The position numbers were made by a program, and so were the translations under genes. This document shows positions 53,651 through 63,220 of a DNA stretch of 64,000 bases, piece by piece. Position 1 is the first letter of the stretch. The number at the start of each line of letters is the position of its first letter. The stretch covers positions 62,001 through 126,000 of the forward strand of contig JACKDX010000001.1 in the NCBI GenBank assembly GCA_020633325.1, given 5' to 3'. Source of the DNA: Myxococcales bacterium (GTDB lineage Bacteria > Myxococcota_A > Polyangia > Polyangiales > GCA-016699535). Below the pieces are notes generated by a model, which saw nothing but the letters and a program-made list of their open reading frames with translations, had not been told where the DNA came from and searched no databases.

Positions 53651-53684
53651 TATAGTTTCCGATTCAGTTTTCAAAGGCCAAGCA
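53651..53684 (-). repeat. 5' arm of the 16S rRNA processing stem
   Basis: Leader arm that pairs with 51854-51891. The minus strand reads TGCTTGGCCTTTGAAAACTG and continues AATCGGAAACTATA. See the 3' arm. Confidence 0.7.
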
Positions 53685-53734
53685 CGCAGATCCACCCTTG
53701 GGATGGACGTACGCCTGTCCGGCGAAGGGGTGGA

Positions 53735-53762
53735 TCTTTACCACGCCGAATAGCCGTGTCAA
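53735..53762 (-). promoter_or_regulatory. Probable promoter of the 16S rRNA gene
   Basis: Minus strand: TTGACA (53762-53757), spacer 16, TAAAGA (53740-53735). Transcription would begin near 53728, giving a 218-base leader before the 16S. Near the transcription start an inverted repeat (GATCCACCCC near 53737-53727, with its partner AGATCCACCC at 53689-53698) can form a hairpin with a long loop. The rest of the upstream region, 53763-53988, contains no gene. Confidence 0.6.
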
Positions 53763-53988
53763 CTCCTGATCGGTGCAATGTAAGGAGGCAGAAGAATGTC
53801 ACTGGCCTAAGGCCGGAAAGACGTCGCGGGGACCCCTAAATTGAACGGAATGATGCGCCCATTCCTAAAGCTGGGCAGAAAAGGCCCAAGCGATGCCCCT
53901 TAGCCAAAATCCACACAAGAGTCCTTAAAGCACTTCCCTCGGTCGAGAGGCCGGACCCTTGAATGCGGCTGCAGCATATCTTTATGCG

Positions 53989-54293
53989 TTACTGGCGGCG
54001 CAGACGGGCGGTGATGCTGTAGTCGCACACCATGGTCGAGTTGTCGGCACGCGTCAACGTCACTTGGAATGAACCCGCTTCATCCAATTCACCGTTCGGT
54101 AAACTAGTTAATGTGTATGCGCTGTAAACTGCTCGACCTTCTGGGGTCATCTGACAGCTTTGATTAGCATCTGCAACCATTGCGGCGTTTTGCAGATCGA
54201 TGGCAACACTGCAGTCCGTGTCGCTCACTTTGGCCTGCAAGGAGGCGATTTGACCTGGCAAAGGGACGCAAAAATGCGGCTGGCACTCCTAGG
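53989..54293 (-). pseudogene. 3' remnant of a Cys-rich secreted protein gene
   Basis: The frame reads ECQPHFCVPLPGQIASLQAK, then VSDTDCSVAIDLQNAAMVAD and NQSCQMTPEGRAVYSAYTLT, ending RLRRQ. Several paired cysteines and a strand-rich pattern suggest a surface domain. A TAG lies just upstream at about 54294-54296, and no start with signal peptide exists; the plus-strand BNR gene begins 48 bases beyond. This looks like the surviving end of a deleted gene. Confidence 0.45.
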
Positions 54294-54340
54294 GATGCCG
54301 TGTTAAAACGACGGGGAGCGGTACTGACGACCGTGATGCA

Positions 54341-56383
54341 ATGTCGAGTCGCCGGCAAAAACCTGCTAAGCGGTGGAAAATCCGCATTCTGCACGCTCTT
54401 GATCTGGCCGGGCTTTCTCTTAGTCTGAACCTGGTTTTGCTCTCGCCACTGTTGGCGCAGAATGTTCCAGATACCGCCAAGGGACAGGATCCTCAAGCCG
54501 CGTCCTCTACGCCGCCCCCACCCCCCGAATGGCGCTGGCGGCAGATTACCTCTTCCCTGCGCACGCAGGGCCGGTTCGCAGTCGTTGAGGTCGATCCGAC
54601 CAATCCCCAGCTTATTCTAATCGGCACCGAAGAGGGCACCATTATGCGGTCGGATGACGGCGGTGTCACCTGGCAGGAAATTGAGATGGATCCAAGTGTG
54701 ATCCAAAAATATAGCTTCGCTCCCAAACAGCCCGGTCTTCCGCAGCTGGGTGAGGTCGTGCCTCCTGATTACGCCATTTTCGTCGACCCACCTTTTTCCA
54801 CGTACGTCGATCGGGTATGGGCGCCATTTACCACCGTGTTTTTCGACATTAAGCCAGATTTTGTGAGCGCGGGCTTCATGCCGAAGCTCAGTCTGCCGGT
54901 CTTAGAGTTTCTCGGCAGCGCGACAAGTCAGCGGGAGAAATTGAATACCGTCTGGTCCATCGCGTTTTGCGAAGGGGCGCCCTACCGAGTTATCGTGGCC
55001 ACCAACGAGCAGGTCTACGGATCTTCCGACGATGGCATGACATACGTCAGACTGTTTGCCATCCCGGGACGCGTGCCGATTTATTGGGCACGCTGCAACC
55101 CCAACAATACACTTGAGGTTGCAATAGCCAGTGAGTTTGGCGCGTTTCTGTCCAAGGATGGGGGTTTGACCTTTGATCAAGAGCTGAGCGGTTGGCCGGG
55201 GCGACCCGCAACTGCTGTCGAATGGGCATCCACCAAGCACCCTAAGCTTGCAAAGCTTTATATCGCTAACGGGGACGTGATTTTCGCGGGCGACCCCGAT
55301 TCAGATGTCGGCATGCGGATGATCTATCCCGATTTTAATAATGCTACTACCGCCCCCTGGGGTACGGTGTACGACATCAAGACAACACCATCCGGTCAGG
55401 TCTGGGCCGGAACAGAAGATGGTCTTCGCGCCTCGTTTGATGGGGGGCAGACATGGTTTAACATGGAGCAAGAGCTGTTAGGCCGCGCAAGGGTGCGTCG
55501 CCTTGCGGTGGGCCAAAGCGAAAGCGGTGGCGAGCGCGTCGTCGTCGTTTTAGGCAACGTTCGCCCGAATATCACAGGCTCTACCTCTAACACCAAAGTG
55601 ACGGGTCCCTTGGCCAACGTCTATATCAATCCGCATCCCCCTCGGGACTGGGTATATTCTACGGATGACAGCGGGAAAACCTGGCATCCCTTCTACAACG
55701 ATCTAACGCGGCGAACGATTTTGCATGTCAGCACTGTACCCGCTCGGGGAGATGCGCCGGCCGAGTGGTGGGTCGTCAGTCGGGGGGAGCTTTGGGGCAC
55801 TGCGTACACCAGTGATAAGCTTCGTGGACCGATTGACGAAGCCGCCGTTCAATGGGCCAAAGCCAGACTATCATCCACCCCGCAATTGGACGTGGTGATC
55901 GAAGCTATGATGGAGGCCAACTATATTTCCGTCTCTGAGCTGGCGGACACTTTCCATCGTGCAAAAAACGTCCGCCCTTATATCCCGCGGATAGATTTGA
56001 AATTTACTCTGAACAAGACGGATTCCGCGCTTCAAGAGACGCAATTCCTGACTGGCCCTTATTTGCGCCAAGCGGCATCGGACCGCGTGGAGTGGTGGGT
56101 GCTTATGGAGTTCAAGTTTCTGGCACGGCTTGGCGGTTTGTTCATTGAGGAAGAGAGTGGGCCGATGCGGCTTGCTTTGTACGACCTCAACAAGCAGATG
56201 CGTTATGTCGCGGAAGATACCTGGCACGAGCGGGCCGTTTTGTTACGTCGTCTCGCGGACGGTATGTCGGATGAACTTGAGATCGAAGTCCTCAGGGCTC
56301 GCATCGAGAGTTTGGAAGCGATTTTGGAAACCTGGACCCGTCAGCCACTGCGTAATTTGCTAAGCTATAAGCCGTGGCAATAG
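54341..56383 (+). CDS. BNR/Asp-box beta-propeller secreted protein
   Basis: 680 residues. A signal peptide with a long basic n-region (MSSRRQKPAKRWKIRILHAL, then LSLSLNLVLLSPLLAQ) is followed by Pro-rich linker. At least five Asp-box or Asp-box-like motifs occur: RSDDGGVTW, SSDDGMTY, SKDGGLTF, SFDGGQTW, STDDSGKTW. These are the marks of sialidase/VPS10-type beta-propellers but without clear sialidase arginines, so enzymatic activity is unlikely. A helix-rich C-terminal part (about 500-680) follows and includes EIEVLRARIESLEAILETW. Probably periplasmic; function unknown. Confidence 0.8.
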   Translation: MSSRRQKPAKRWKIRILHALDLAGLSLSLNLVLLSPLLAQNVPDTAKGQDPQAASSTPPPPPEWRWRQITSSLRTQGRFAVVEVDPTNPQLILIGTEEGTIMRSDDGGVTWQEIEMDPSVIQKYSFAPKQPGLPQLGEVVPPDYAIFVDPPFSTYVDRVWAPFTTVFFDIKPDFVSAGFMPKLSLPVLEFLGSATSQREKLNTVWSIAFCEGAPYRVIVATNEQVYGSSDDGMTYVRLFAIPGRVPIYWARCNPNNTLEVAIASEFGAFLSKDGGLTFDQELSGWPGRPATAVEWASTKHPKLAKLYIANGDVIFAGDPDSDVGMRMIYPDFNNATTAPWGTVYDIKTTPSGQVWAGTEDGLRASFDGGQTWFNMEQELLGRARVRRLAVGQSESGGERVVVVLGNVRPNITGSTSNTKVTGPLANVYINPHPPRDWVYSTDDSGKTWHPFYNDLTRRTILHVSTVPARGDAPAEWWVVSRGELWGTAYTSDKLRGPIDEAAVQWAKARLSSTPQLDVVIEAMMEANYISVSELADTFHRAKNVRPYIPRIDLKFTLNKTDSALQETQFLTGPYLRQAASDRVEWWVLMEFKFLARLGGLFIEEESGPMRLALYDLNKQMRYVAEDTWHERAVLLRRLADGMSDELEIEVLRARIESLEAILETWTRQPLRNLLSYKPWQ

Positions 56384-56452
56384 CCTGATTATCTGGAACG
56401 ATCGCCATTATCATGCTGGCTCAATCTGTCTGTATCATGGTATTTTCATCCT

Positions 56453-58939
56453 GTGATAAGCATTGTATGCGAACGCTGCGGGCATTCGAAGCACGTCGAA
56501 GCACTCCAACTCGCGCCTCAGGGAAAGCGGCTGGAGTGCCCTTCATGTGGTCATCGCTTTAGAGTGAACGAACGCGGCCATGTGCATCGGCGTAAGCCCC
56601 GCCCATGGATGATTCGTAAAGAAGACGGCACGACTGAATCGTTGATCACCGTTGCAGAGTTCCAAGCCCGTGTCCAGGCGGGGGCCATTAGCCCGGACCA
56701 TACGATTTCCCGCGATGGGCAACATTGGAAGCGTATTTATGATGTCGAGGGATTGAGACAATTGTTTGGGGACGGCAGCCCCGCCTCACCCAAAAGATCT
56801 CGCCAGGCCACCGTGATCGGCCTACCCCCATCGCATCTCCCCATGCCCGCCGTTCCGAGCGCTGCGCCAATGCTGAAACAAACATTGGTGGGCGTGCCGG
56901 TCCCTTTGCCCCTGTCACCGCCGCCGGCAACGCTGTCTGAACCGGCGCGTAAGGGTCATAGCACCATCATCGGCATTCCCGCCGCCAGCTTACCAGCATC
57001 AACCAAGCGCGGTCTTATGGCGGACTCGGCGGTTTCATCGACGCATGCGCCGAGTATTGCACCTCTAGGTCGACAATCTTCCATGTATCATGCAGAGACA
57101 AAACCACTGACGGGATACGCTATGCGAGCATCGTTATGGATGTCTCGATTGCCTAGAGGATGGGTGTGGGCAGGAATCGGGGTGCTGTGCCTGGCCGCAT
57201 GGGTGCTTGCATTCTTCATCTTGGGGACACTACTGGCAGGCTGCAACTATGTGCGGCAGGCGACTTCCACACGTGATAATACGCCTCAGCTTCTAGAGCT
57301 CGGTTTGCTGGAGGCACCCAGCGAAGAACCGCATTCGCATCCCTTAAACCATAATGCCTTTCCGCTACATGAGGTACTTGCGCATTTTCGGCGCATAGAA
57401 GAGGACAATGTCCAGGGTTTGTTTCTGAGGCTCAATCCCATGGGAAGCGCCTGGGCGCGCATGGAGGATATGCGCGAGGGGTTGGTAAACGCGCGCAAGA
57501 CCAAAAAGCCCATTCACTGCCATTTCGACGAAGCGGACAATACCGCGTATGCCCTGGCTGCCGCAGGTTGTGACCACGTCACAATGAGTCCCTCGGGCGC
57601 GCTTCATCTTATAGGCACTTCAATCGAGATTACGTACGCCCGAGAGCTTTTGGACAAGCTAGGTGTGCGAGCAGAACTCAAACAGGTGGGACGCTATAAG
57701 GGGGCGGCCGACCGACTCACACACCAAAGTATGCCACCCGAGTCGCGAGAATCGCTGGGCGCGATTGTGCGCGATATGCAAGAACGTTTGGTGAGTCTGA
57801 TACAAGGTCGGTCCCAACTGTCCAAAGGGGACCTCAAGGCGGTATTCGGGCACGGCCCCTTCACGGCCGATGAAGCACTGAAAGCAGGACTCATCGATGC
57901 CATCGGTTTTGTCGATCAGGCGCGTCAAACCGCGAAAGAAACGGCCCATGCCACCCAAGTTCGAAGTCTCGAACCCCAAACGGCCAAGGGGTTAGATATC
58001 GGTAACCTGATCAAGAACCTTACCAAGCACGCCGATGCAAGCACGGATTTATCGGGACCGCGGGTTGCGCTGGTGGTGTTGGAAGGGACGATTCTCGATG
58101 GTGATTCAGAGGGACTCGGTGCTATACGCTCAGGTCCTGTCATTCGCGCGCTTCGAGACATTGAGAACACTGCAGATATCAAGAGTGTCGTCTTGCGTAT
58201 CAATTCACCTGGGGGATCTGCTCTCGCTAGCGACAATATCTGGCATGCAGTGCGCCGCCTCGCTCGGAAGAAACCTGTGATCGCATCGTTCGGCGATATT
58301 GCCGCGAGCGGAGGCTACTATATCGGGTCGGCCGGCACCGAAATCCTGGCTCAACCGACGAGCCTTGTGGGCTCTATCGGCGTCGTCGGAGGCAAGGTAA
58401 ATATCGCCGGCCTCTTAGCCAAACTGGGTCTGCACAGCGATGTCTTGTCAAGCACAGACTATGCAGCATGGCTTAGCCCGCTACATCCCTTTTCCGAGCC
58501 ACAAGCGCAGCGCCTTGAGCACCTCCTCGAAACGACTTACGATCGCTTCTTGTCTCGCGTCGCGACCGGTCGGGGCGTCCCCGTCAGCGGCATCGTGCCG
58601 GCTGCGGAGGGCCGCCTCTTTACAGGCAAGCAGGCGCTCGAACATGGCCTTGTGGATGGCTTCGGAGGCCTTCAAACGGCGCTTTGGCGGGCGCACGAGC
58701 TCGGCAAGGTGAAAGCGTCCACACCGGTGCAAATGTGGCCACCTGCGCGCGATTTGGGCGAGCTATTGGTAGAGGCTTTTGGGGGAGCTAACCCTGGCCT
58801 TTCCGCTAAGCCCGCATCAGCTTTGGACGTCCTCGCCTACAACTTACGTATTACCAATATGAGCCCGCTCGTGCAGACGCTTCTGCTAAACCCCCAGTCC
58901 ATGGCATGTGTGCTGCCTTACGAGCTTATAGTACGCTGA
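56453..58939 (+). CDS. sppA: Signal peptide peptidase SppA with N-terminal zinc-ribbon/GYF extension
   Basis: A GTG start at 56453. Residues 1-45 carry two CxxC pairs (CERC, CPSC), a zinc ribbon of the MJ0042 type; 55-105 resembles a GYF-like domain (LITVAEFQARVQAGAISPDH). A Pro-rich linker leads to a transmembrane helix (about 240-265) and the two-part SppA protease. Catalytic Lys near 415 in GRYKGAADRLTH and Ser near 618 in DIAASGGYYIG; GSIGVVGG also fits. SppA cleaves remnant signal peptides in the inner membrane. 828 residues is longer than the usual 600 because of the cytoplasmic N-terminal extension. It overlaps the patatin gene by 22 bases. Confidence 0.93.
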   Translation: MISIVCERCGHSKHVEALQLAPQGKRLECPSCGHRFRVNERGHVHRRKPRPWMIRKEDGTTESLITVAEFQARVQAGAISPDHTISRDGQHWKRIYDVEGLRQLFGDGSPASPKRSRQATVIGLPPSHLPMPAVPSAAPMLKQTLVGVPVPLPLSPPPATLSEPARKGHSTIIGIPAASLPASTKRGLMADSAVSSTHAPSIAPLGRQSSMYHAETKPLTGYAMRASLWMSRLPRGWVWAGIGVLCLAAWVLAFFILGTLLAGCNYVRQATSTRDNTPQLLELGLLEAPSEEPHSHPLNHNAFPLHEVLAHFRRIEEDNVQGLFLRLNPMGSAWARMEDMREGLVNARKTKKPIHCHFDEADNTAYALAAAGCDHVTMSPSGALHLIGTSIEITYARELLDKLGVRAELKQVGRYKGAADRLTHQSMPPESRESLGAIVRDMQERLVSLIQGRSQLSKGDLKAVFGHGPFTADEALKAGLIDAIGFVDQARQTAKETAHATQVRSLEPQTAKGLDIGNLIKNLTKHADASTDLSGPRVALVVLEGTILDGDSEGLGAIRSGPVIRALRDIENTADIKSVVLRINSPGGSALASDNIWHAVRRLARKKPVIASFGDIAASGGYYIGSAGTEILAQPTSLVGSIGVVGGKVNIAGLLAKLGLHSDVLSSTDYAAWLSPLHPFSEPQAQRLEHLLETTYDRFLSRVATGRGVPVSGIVPAAEGRLFTGKQALEHGLVDGFGGLQTALWRAHELGKVKASTPVQMWPPARDLGELLVEAFGGANPGLSAKPASALDVLAYNLRITNMSPLVQTLLLNPQSMACVLPYELIVR

Positions 58940-59847
58940 TTTAACTCGAAGACGCCTTGTAACTTCGCTGCGCTCAATACCCTAACGGCTTCCCGGTAGC
59001 CTCTGCCGAGCAATGCTTTTCCCTCGGTGCGACTGAGAAAAGGAAACTTTCCCAAATCCGCGGATACGTTTAGCAACGTGACGTGGGGATACTGTTTATG
59101 GATGAGATCTAGGCCGCGTTTTTCCTTTTCTGACAGCACCACGTTAAGTGATTGGCGGACTACTGCACCGATGCCTCGCATGGCCACCGATGTCTCGCTG
59201 GGTTTGGTAATGTACGGTCGGTAGACATTTGAGATGATCACCACGTCGGCTCCAGCCTCGACTGCCAAGTCTACACTTAGGGTGCGCACTACTTCGCCAT
59301 CCAGATAGTATTTATTGCCGATGCGGTACGGCCGAAACAAGACCGGCACACACGAAGATGCCGCAATCGCCTGGCTGATCGGCACGTCTTCGACATAGCC
59401 GCGACCAAATACGACGCGCTTGCTCTGGTCCACATCCGCCGCGGTAATGATAAGCATAGGAGCGAGCTTTCGGAAATCGTTCACCGGCAAATGATCCGCC
59501 AAGAACCGTTCAAACCGATCGATCGACAACACGCCACTTAACAGATAGCCGGGCACACGAAGCTGGCCCCAGTTGGGCAGTCCCAAAAAATGATGACTTC
59601 TGAGTGCCTTCCTACCTTTAGAACTTAGCCAGGGCGCCTTGATCCACGCTATCAACTCGTCCGCTCTAAATCCTTGTGAGGCGAACGCCCCGATAATCGC
59701 ACCGGCCGAAGCGCCCACGTAGATGTCGGGCACTATTCCCAGTTCCTCGATTGCCTTAAGCGCACCAATATGGGCAATCCCTTTGGTCGCCCCGCCTGAC
59801 CCCACAAAAGCGACGCGCGGTCGGCCCTCAGTCCTCGTGCTGCTCAC
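58918..59847 (-). CDS. Patatin-like phospholipase (RssA/PlpD type)
   Basis: Ser/Asp dyad lipase. Oxyanion motif GSGGATKG, nucleophile Ser47 in GASAG, and catalytic Asp in YYLDGEVV (DGE in place of the usual DGG). ADVDQSKRVVFGRG and ISQAIAASSCVPVLFRPYRI match the family. 309 residues without signal peptide, so probably cytoplasmic or membrane-associated. Start MSSTRTEGRPR at 59847. Convergent with sppA. Confidence 0.9.
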   Translation of the reverse strand: MSSTRTEGRPRVAFVGSGGATKGIAHIGALKAIEELGIVPDIYVGASAGAIIGAFASQGFRADELIAWIKAPWLSSKGRKALRSHHFLGLPNWGQLRVPGYLLSGVLSIDRFERFLADHLPVNDFRKLAPMLIITAADVDQSKRVVFGRGYVEDVPISQAIAASSCVPVLFRPYRIGNKYYLDGEVVRTLSVDLAVEAGADVVIISNVYRPYITKPSETSVAMRGIGAVVRQSLNVVLSEKEKRGLDLIHKQYPHVTLLNVSADLGKFPFLSRTEGKALLGRGYREAVRVLSAAKLQGVFELNQRTISS

Positions 59848-59903
59848 CCTGTTAAAATCTCACGTCTGATATAGGATGTCGATTTAACCGTTCGGATTCG
59901 CGT

Positions 59904-60794
59904 TCATTTGCCGGGGTTCCGTTTATTCGTCGTGCGAGCTTTTTGAACCAAACTCCCGAGGCGTTTCCTCGCGGAGGCTGCATACTCCGACTGCGGCCAG
60001 CGTCTTAGCAAAGTTTGCAGGATGCTCCGCGCATCGTCCAGCTTTGCCTTGTCTTCATAGACATGACTGAGGAGCCAGGCCGCATCGTCATGTAGATTGC
60101 GATCATCACTTTGATCCATCACGGCCTGTGCCAGTGCGATTGCTTCATCATGCTTATCAAGCTTATACAGGGTGCGGGCGAGCTCATAACGAATGGCCGC
60201 GGCCTCCGCCCCCTGTTCGGATAACTCCAGCGCTCGTTTGTACGTATCAGATGCCTCCGCGTAACGGCCATTTCTCGCAAGCGTGATCGCATTCTGAAAT
60301 GTCTCAAGCGCCAGATCCCTTCTGAACCGGACAATCGCAGCTTGAAACACTTTGGCTTCGGTTGCGGAAAGCGGCTCATTGCGTAGCGCTGCATACTGTT
60401 TAACGGCTTCTCGTTTCTTGTTGTTTCGGATCAACTCATAAAACGCCTCGGCCTGGCGTTCCGCGCGGAGGCGGCGCTCTGATTCCTTCGACGCTTGTGC
60501 GAACTCACGTCGCATTCCCTCAACCTTGCGCATGAGGACATTCTTTTCAGCCTCGATTTCGCGAATCCGGGTATCCGACAAAAGTTTAAGCGCCACAAAG
60601 GATAACGTGGCAAACAAAACATATGCCACGGCACTGTTCCAAAATGCACGACGCTCGCCGACCGCCTGGCGCTTAGCAATAGAATTGATATCGGCCGCGA
60701 GGGAGGTCGTCAGATTATTGGTTTTGATTATTAACCCTCTGGACTCGACAATTTCCTTTTTGATCTCTCGGATTTCATCTTCGGTCTCAAGCAT
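59904..60794 (-). CDS. Membrane-anchored coiled-coil TPR protein
   Basis: ATG at 60794 (MLETEDEIREIKK) is preferred to an upstream frame. A short coiled coil and a single transmembrane helix (AVAYVLFATLSFVALKLL, about 55-75) are followed by a second coiled coil (EAEKNVLMRKVEGMRREFA) and a TPR array (EAVKQYAALRNE, TFQNAITLARNGRYAEASD, RYELARTLYKLDKHDEAIA, LLSHVYEDKAKLDDARSIL). This layout suits a protein that gathers partners in the periplasm, e.g. for outer-membrane or polysaccharide assembly. It overlaps the cytochrome gene by 64 bases, so they are probably co-transcribed. Confidence 0.75.
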   Translation of the reverse strand: MLETEDEIREIKKEIVESRGLIIKTNNLTTSLAADINSIAKRQAVGERRAFWNSAVAYVLFATLSFVALKLLSDTRIREIEAEKNVLMRKVEGMRREFAQASKESERRLRAERQAEAFYELIRNNKKREAVKQYAALRNEPLSATEAKVFQAAIVRFRRDLALETFQNAITLARNGRYAEASDTYKRALELSEQGAEAAAIRYELARTLYKLDKHDEAIALAQAVMDQSDDRNLHDDAAWLLSHVYEDKAKLDDARSILQTLLRRWPQSEYAASARKRLGSLVQKARTTNKRNPGK

Positions 60795-61690
60795 GGCGAG
60801 GCATCGGATACCCCGTCTGTAAGGCGTTGGCAAGTTGCAACAGAGGCGCATACTTTTGCCCGTGACATCGTCCTAAGGTAAAAAATTATGGAATCTAATT
60901 CCTTTGGCGTGAGATGCTCAAAGGGCGGCATCACGCTGCGGGCATGAAATGCACCTGCGTTTCGAATGAAGGTTTGTAGAAAAGCTGTGTCCCGGTATTC
61001 GAGAACGTTCTTTGGCACGTTGAGCTCAGGCCCCAAGGAACCCCCTGCCAAATTGACAGAATGACAGCTCATGCACTGCGCGCGAAATGTCTGGTATCCT
61101 ACTCTCGCAGCCGGCGCATTGACCGGATACGCCGCATCTTTAGCAGCACCAGACCACACTTCAATGCGTTGTAGCTGATAGGGCCACGGTTTGCCCTGTG
61201 AGCGAGATGCCGGCCATACCAAATAGAACGGCGCCGGAGTCATCCAACGCTTACCCGAACGAAAGCTTTGCCACTTTTCGTTCGCCGGCGCTTCGACGTC
61301 CTCAAACGCCAACACAGCACTTTCTATGTTGCTCGGAGCAAACCTCAGTTCTGTTTGGTAGCCATCACTCGCGAGAAGATGAATCTTTAATGGCTCAGCT
61401 CCATCTGTTGCCAACTTCGCTTGCGCTAGAACCCTTTGTAACGAATAGCCTCTAAACCGCTTTTTCCCGTTTTTGTAGGCCGGATCGTTTACCACTTCGA
61501 CAGTTTCAACAGGCAAAGTAGAAAACGCGCCTGACTGCTGCATGCGAACAAGATCCAAACACGCGAGTGGCCGCGCAACATGCCCAGAGTGGACTTCCTC
61601 TTTGGTCTCTGTGCGGTCGCATCGCAGCTGCGAAGCCGCCGCCAACAAGACACAGCCCAAAAGTGCTGTCCTAATTAGGCACTTAATCAT
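60731..61690 (-). CDS. Monohaem cytochrome c lipoprotein
   Basis: ATG at 61690 gives MIKCLIRTALLGCVLLAAAS, then QLRCDRTE, a possible lipobox with Cys near 24. A beta-sandwich-like part (PLACLDLVRMQQSG, DGYQTELRFAPSNIE) is followed by one haem motif CMSCH near 207 and a Met ligand in VMPPFEHLTP, in the cytochrome c fold. The protein should be a periplasm-facing electron carrier. Genes for the dehydrogenase or oxidase are not adjacent. Shares an operon with the TPR protein. Confidence 0.8.
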   Translation of the reverse strand: MIKCLIRTALLGCVLLAAASQLRCDRTETKEEVHSGHVARPLACLDLVRMQQSGAFSTLPVETVEVVNDPAYKNGKKRFRGYSLQRVLAQAKLATDGAEPLKIHLLASDGYQTELRFAPSNIESAVLAFEDVEAPANEKWQSFRSGKRWMTPAPFYLVWPASRSQGKPWPYQLQRIEVWSGAAKDAAYPVNAPAARVGYQTFRAQCMSCHSVNLAGGSLGPELNVPKNVLEYRDTAFLQTFIRNAGAFHARSVMPPFEHLTPKELDSIIFYLRTMSRAKVCASVATCQRLTDGVSDASPCLRPKMKSERSKRKLSSPEG

Positions 61691-61789
61691 GACCAAGCAA
61701 CTATTTATGCGCTTTCCATCAAGCGCTCAAGCATAGCCGAGCGCCGTAGGCCTCTTTACATAAGGAGCGCAACCAATTACCAGAAACAT

Positions 61790-62359
61790 ATGGGTAAGTC
61801 GTGGCTGAGTGTTGTTTTGTTGCTTGTTGCCGCATGTCACTCCACCGGCGCCGAAGACTCGCAGCCGACCAAGGCTCCTTTGGCACAAAAGCAGGCACCC
61901 GAGCCCGTCACAGCGACGATGTTGACGTTTCTCGACACGAAAGGAGCACGCTGGGCAGGTGTGCATTTCAAGATTCAGAAGGGTTGGCACATCTATGGGA
62001 AGGTTTCGGGGGACAGCGGCCTGCCGACGCGCGTCAGCTGGCAACTTCCCACGGGCGCATCGGCATCGGCAGTTCACTACCCTCCAGCCGAGCGCTTCAC
62101 CGACACAGGGGACATCGTCACTTACGGTTACACTACCGAAACACTGCTGCTTAGCGAGATAACCTTGGGCAAAAGCACCTTGGAACCCGTGCAAATCGCA
62201 GCCAAGGTGAAGTGGCTGGCATGCCAAGCCAGTCAATGCGTCCCCGGCGAAGCAAATCTCAGCCAACCTTTGCTCCGACAGCCTGCCCCCGATGGCCAAC
62301 TCACAGCGCTATTTGAACGCTTTAAGCCTGGTCCGGCCATAGAATCACCAGAGCATTGA
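61790..62359 (+). CDS. DsbD alpha-domain-like lipoprotein
   Basis: The start MGKSWLSVVLLLVAACHSTG has a lipobox LVAAC (Cys16). The mature part matches the N-terminal domain of DsbD: GVHFKIQKGWHIYGKVSGDS, LPTRVSWQLPTGASASAVHY, VKWLACQASQCVPG (Cys pair CQASQC). It would pass electrons to periplasmic thiol proteins in DsbD; as a stand-alone lipoprotein it may correct disulfides or feed the redoxin encoded 30 bases downstream. The DsbD membrane domain is absent here. Confidence 0.8.
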   Translation: MGKSWLSVVLLLVAACHSTGAEDSQPTKAPLAQKQAPEPVTATMLTFLDTKGARWAGVHFKIQKGWHIYGKVSGDSGLPTRVSWQLPTGASASAVHYPPAERFTDTGDIVTYGYTTETLLLSEITLGKSTLEPVQIAAKVKWLACQASQCVPGEANLSQPLLRQPAPDGQLTALFERFKPGPAIESPEH

Positions 62360-62389
62360 TTTACCGCGGAAATCAATTAGACCAGCAAC

Positions 62390-63088
62390 ATGTCATCACA
62401 AGCACGCGCCAACTTATCCTTGATTTTGGTTCTACTGGTGACGGCCTCTGGTGCCTTCGGCCAAAACGGGTCGACGGACAAGCTCATCGGGCCTTCAACA
62501 GCACGTGCCGATGCACCTGGGGCGCCTCAGCCCTCCGGCGCCAAGGGAGCCGCAGCTAGCCTGGACAAAAGGGCGCCGGATTTTTTGCTGGCGGATCTCG
62601 GCGGCAAACAGGTCAAGCTGAGTGATTACGCTGGAAAAATCGTAGTATTGGAGTGGTTCAATCCGGATTGTCCATTTATTAAATTTGCCCACAGCAAAGG
62701 GCCGCTTCGCAATATGGCACAAGAATTGGCTGGCAAAGACATTGTGTGGTTCGCCATCAATTCAGGCGGCAAAGATCGGCAAGGCCACGGGGTTGAAAGG
62801 AACCGCACAGCCGCGAAGCAGTTTGGAATAAAGCATCCGATTCTCCTCGATGAAAGCGGCAAGGTCGGCAAACTCTACGGCGCCAAGAGCACGCCGCACA
62901 TGTTTATCATCGATAGCAAAGGCGTGTTGGCGTACGTCGGCGCTCTTGATAATGCGCCACTTGGAGCCATTGAAGGCAACTCGCATATCAACTATGTCGC
63001 GAATGCCATAAAAGAGTTGCGCTCAGGCAAACGCGTGTCCGTATCTAAAACCAACGCTTACGGATGCAGCGTCAAGTACGCCCGCTAA
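62390..63088 (+). CDS. Secreted thioredoxin-fold redoxin
   Basis: Signal peptide MSSQARANLSLILVLLVTAS ending GAFGQ, then a linker and a redoxin fold: APDFLLADLGGKQVKLSDYA, VVLEWFNPDCPFIKFAHSKG with Cys94 but no second Cys in the CxxC position (CPFI), STPHMFIIDSKGVLAYVGAL with cis-Pro. A C-terminal Cys near 228 (NAYGCSVKYAR) could act as resolving residue. The pattern resembles AhpC/TSA-type periplasmic peroxiredoxins with one peroxidatic Cys. Second gene of a likely operon with the DsbD-like lipoprotein. Confidence 0.82.
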   Translation: MSSQARANLSLILVLLVTASGAFGQNGSTDKLIGPSTARADAPGAPQPSGAKGAAASLDKRAPDFLLADLGGKQVKLSDYAGKIVVLEWFNPDCPFIKFAHSKGPLRNMAQELAGKDIVWFAINSGGKDRQGHGVERNRTAAKQFGIKHPILLDESGKVGKLYGAKSTPHMFIIDSKGVLAYVGALDNAPLGAIEGNSHINYVANAIKELRSGKRVSVSKTNAYGCSVKYAR

Positions 63089-63220
63089 AAGGTCCCGACG
63101 CGAGGAGCCGCTCATGTCGTCTCGACCTGTGCCGTAACCACAGCGTATCACGCGCCGATAGGCGGCGTGGCGGATCGGGTGGTGCGCTTGGCACCCAGGC
63201 CCGTGATGTGTATGCCCTAG

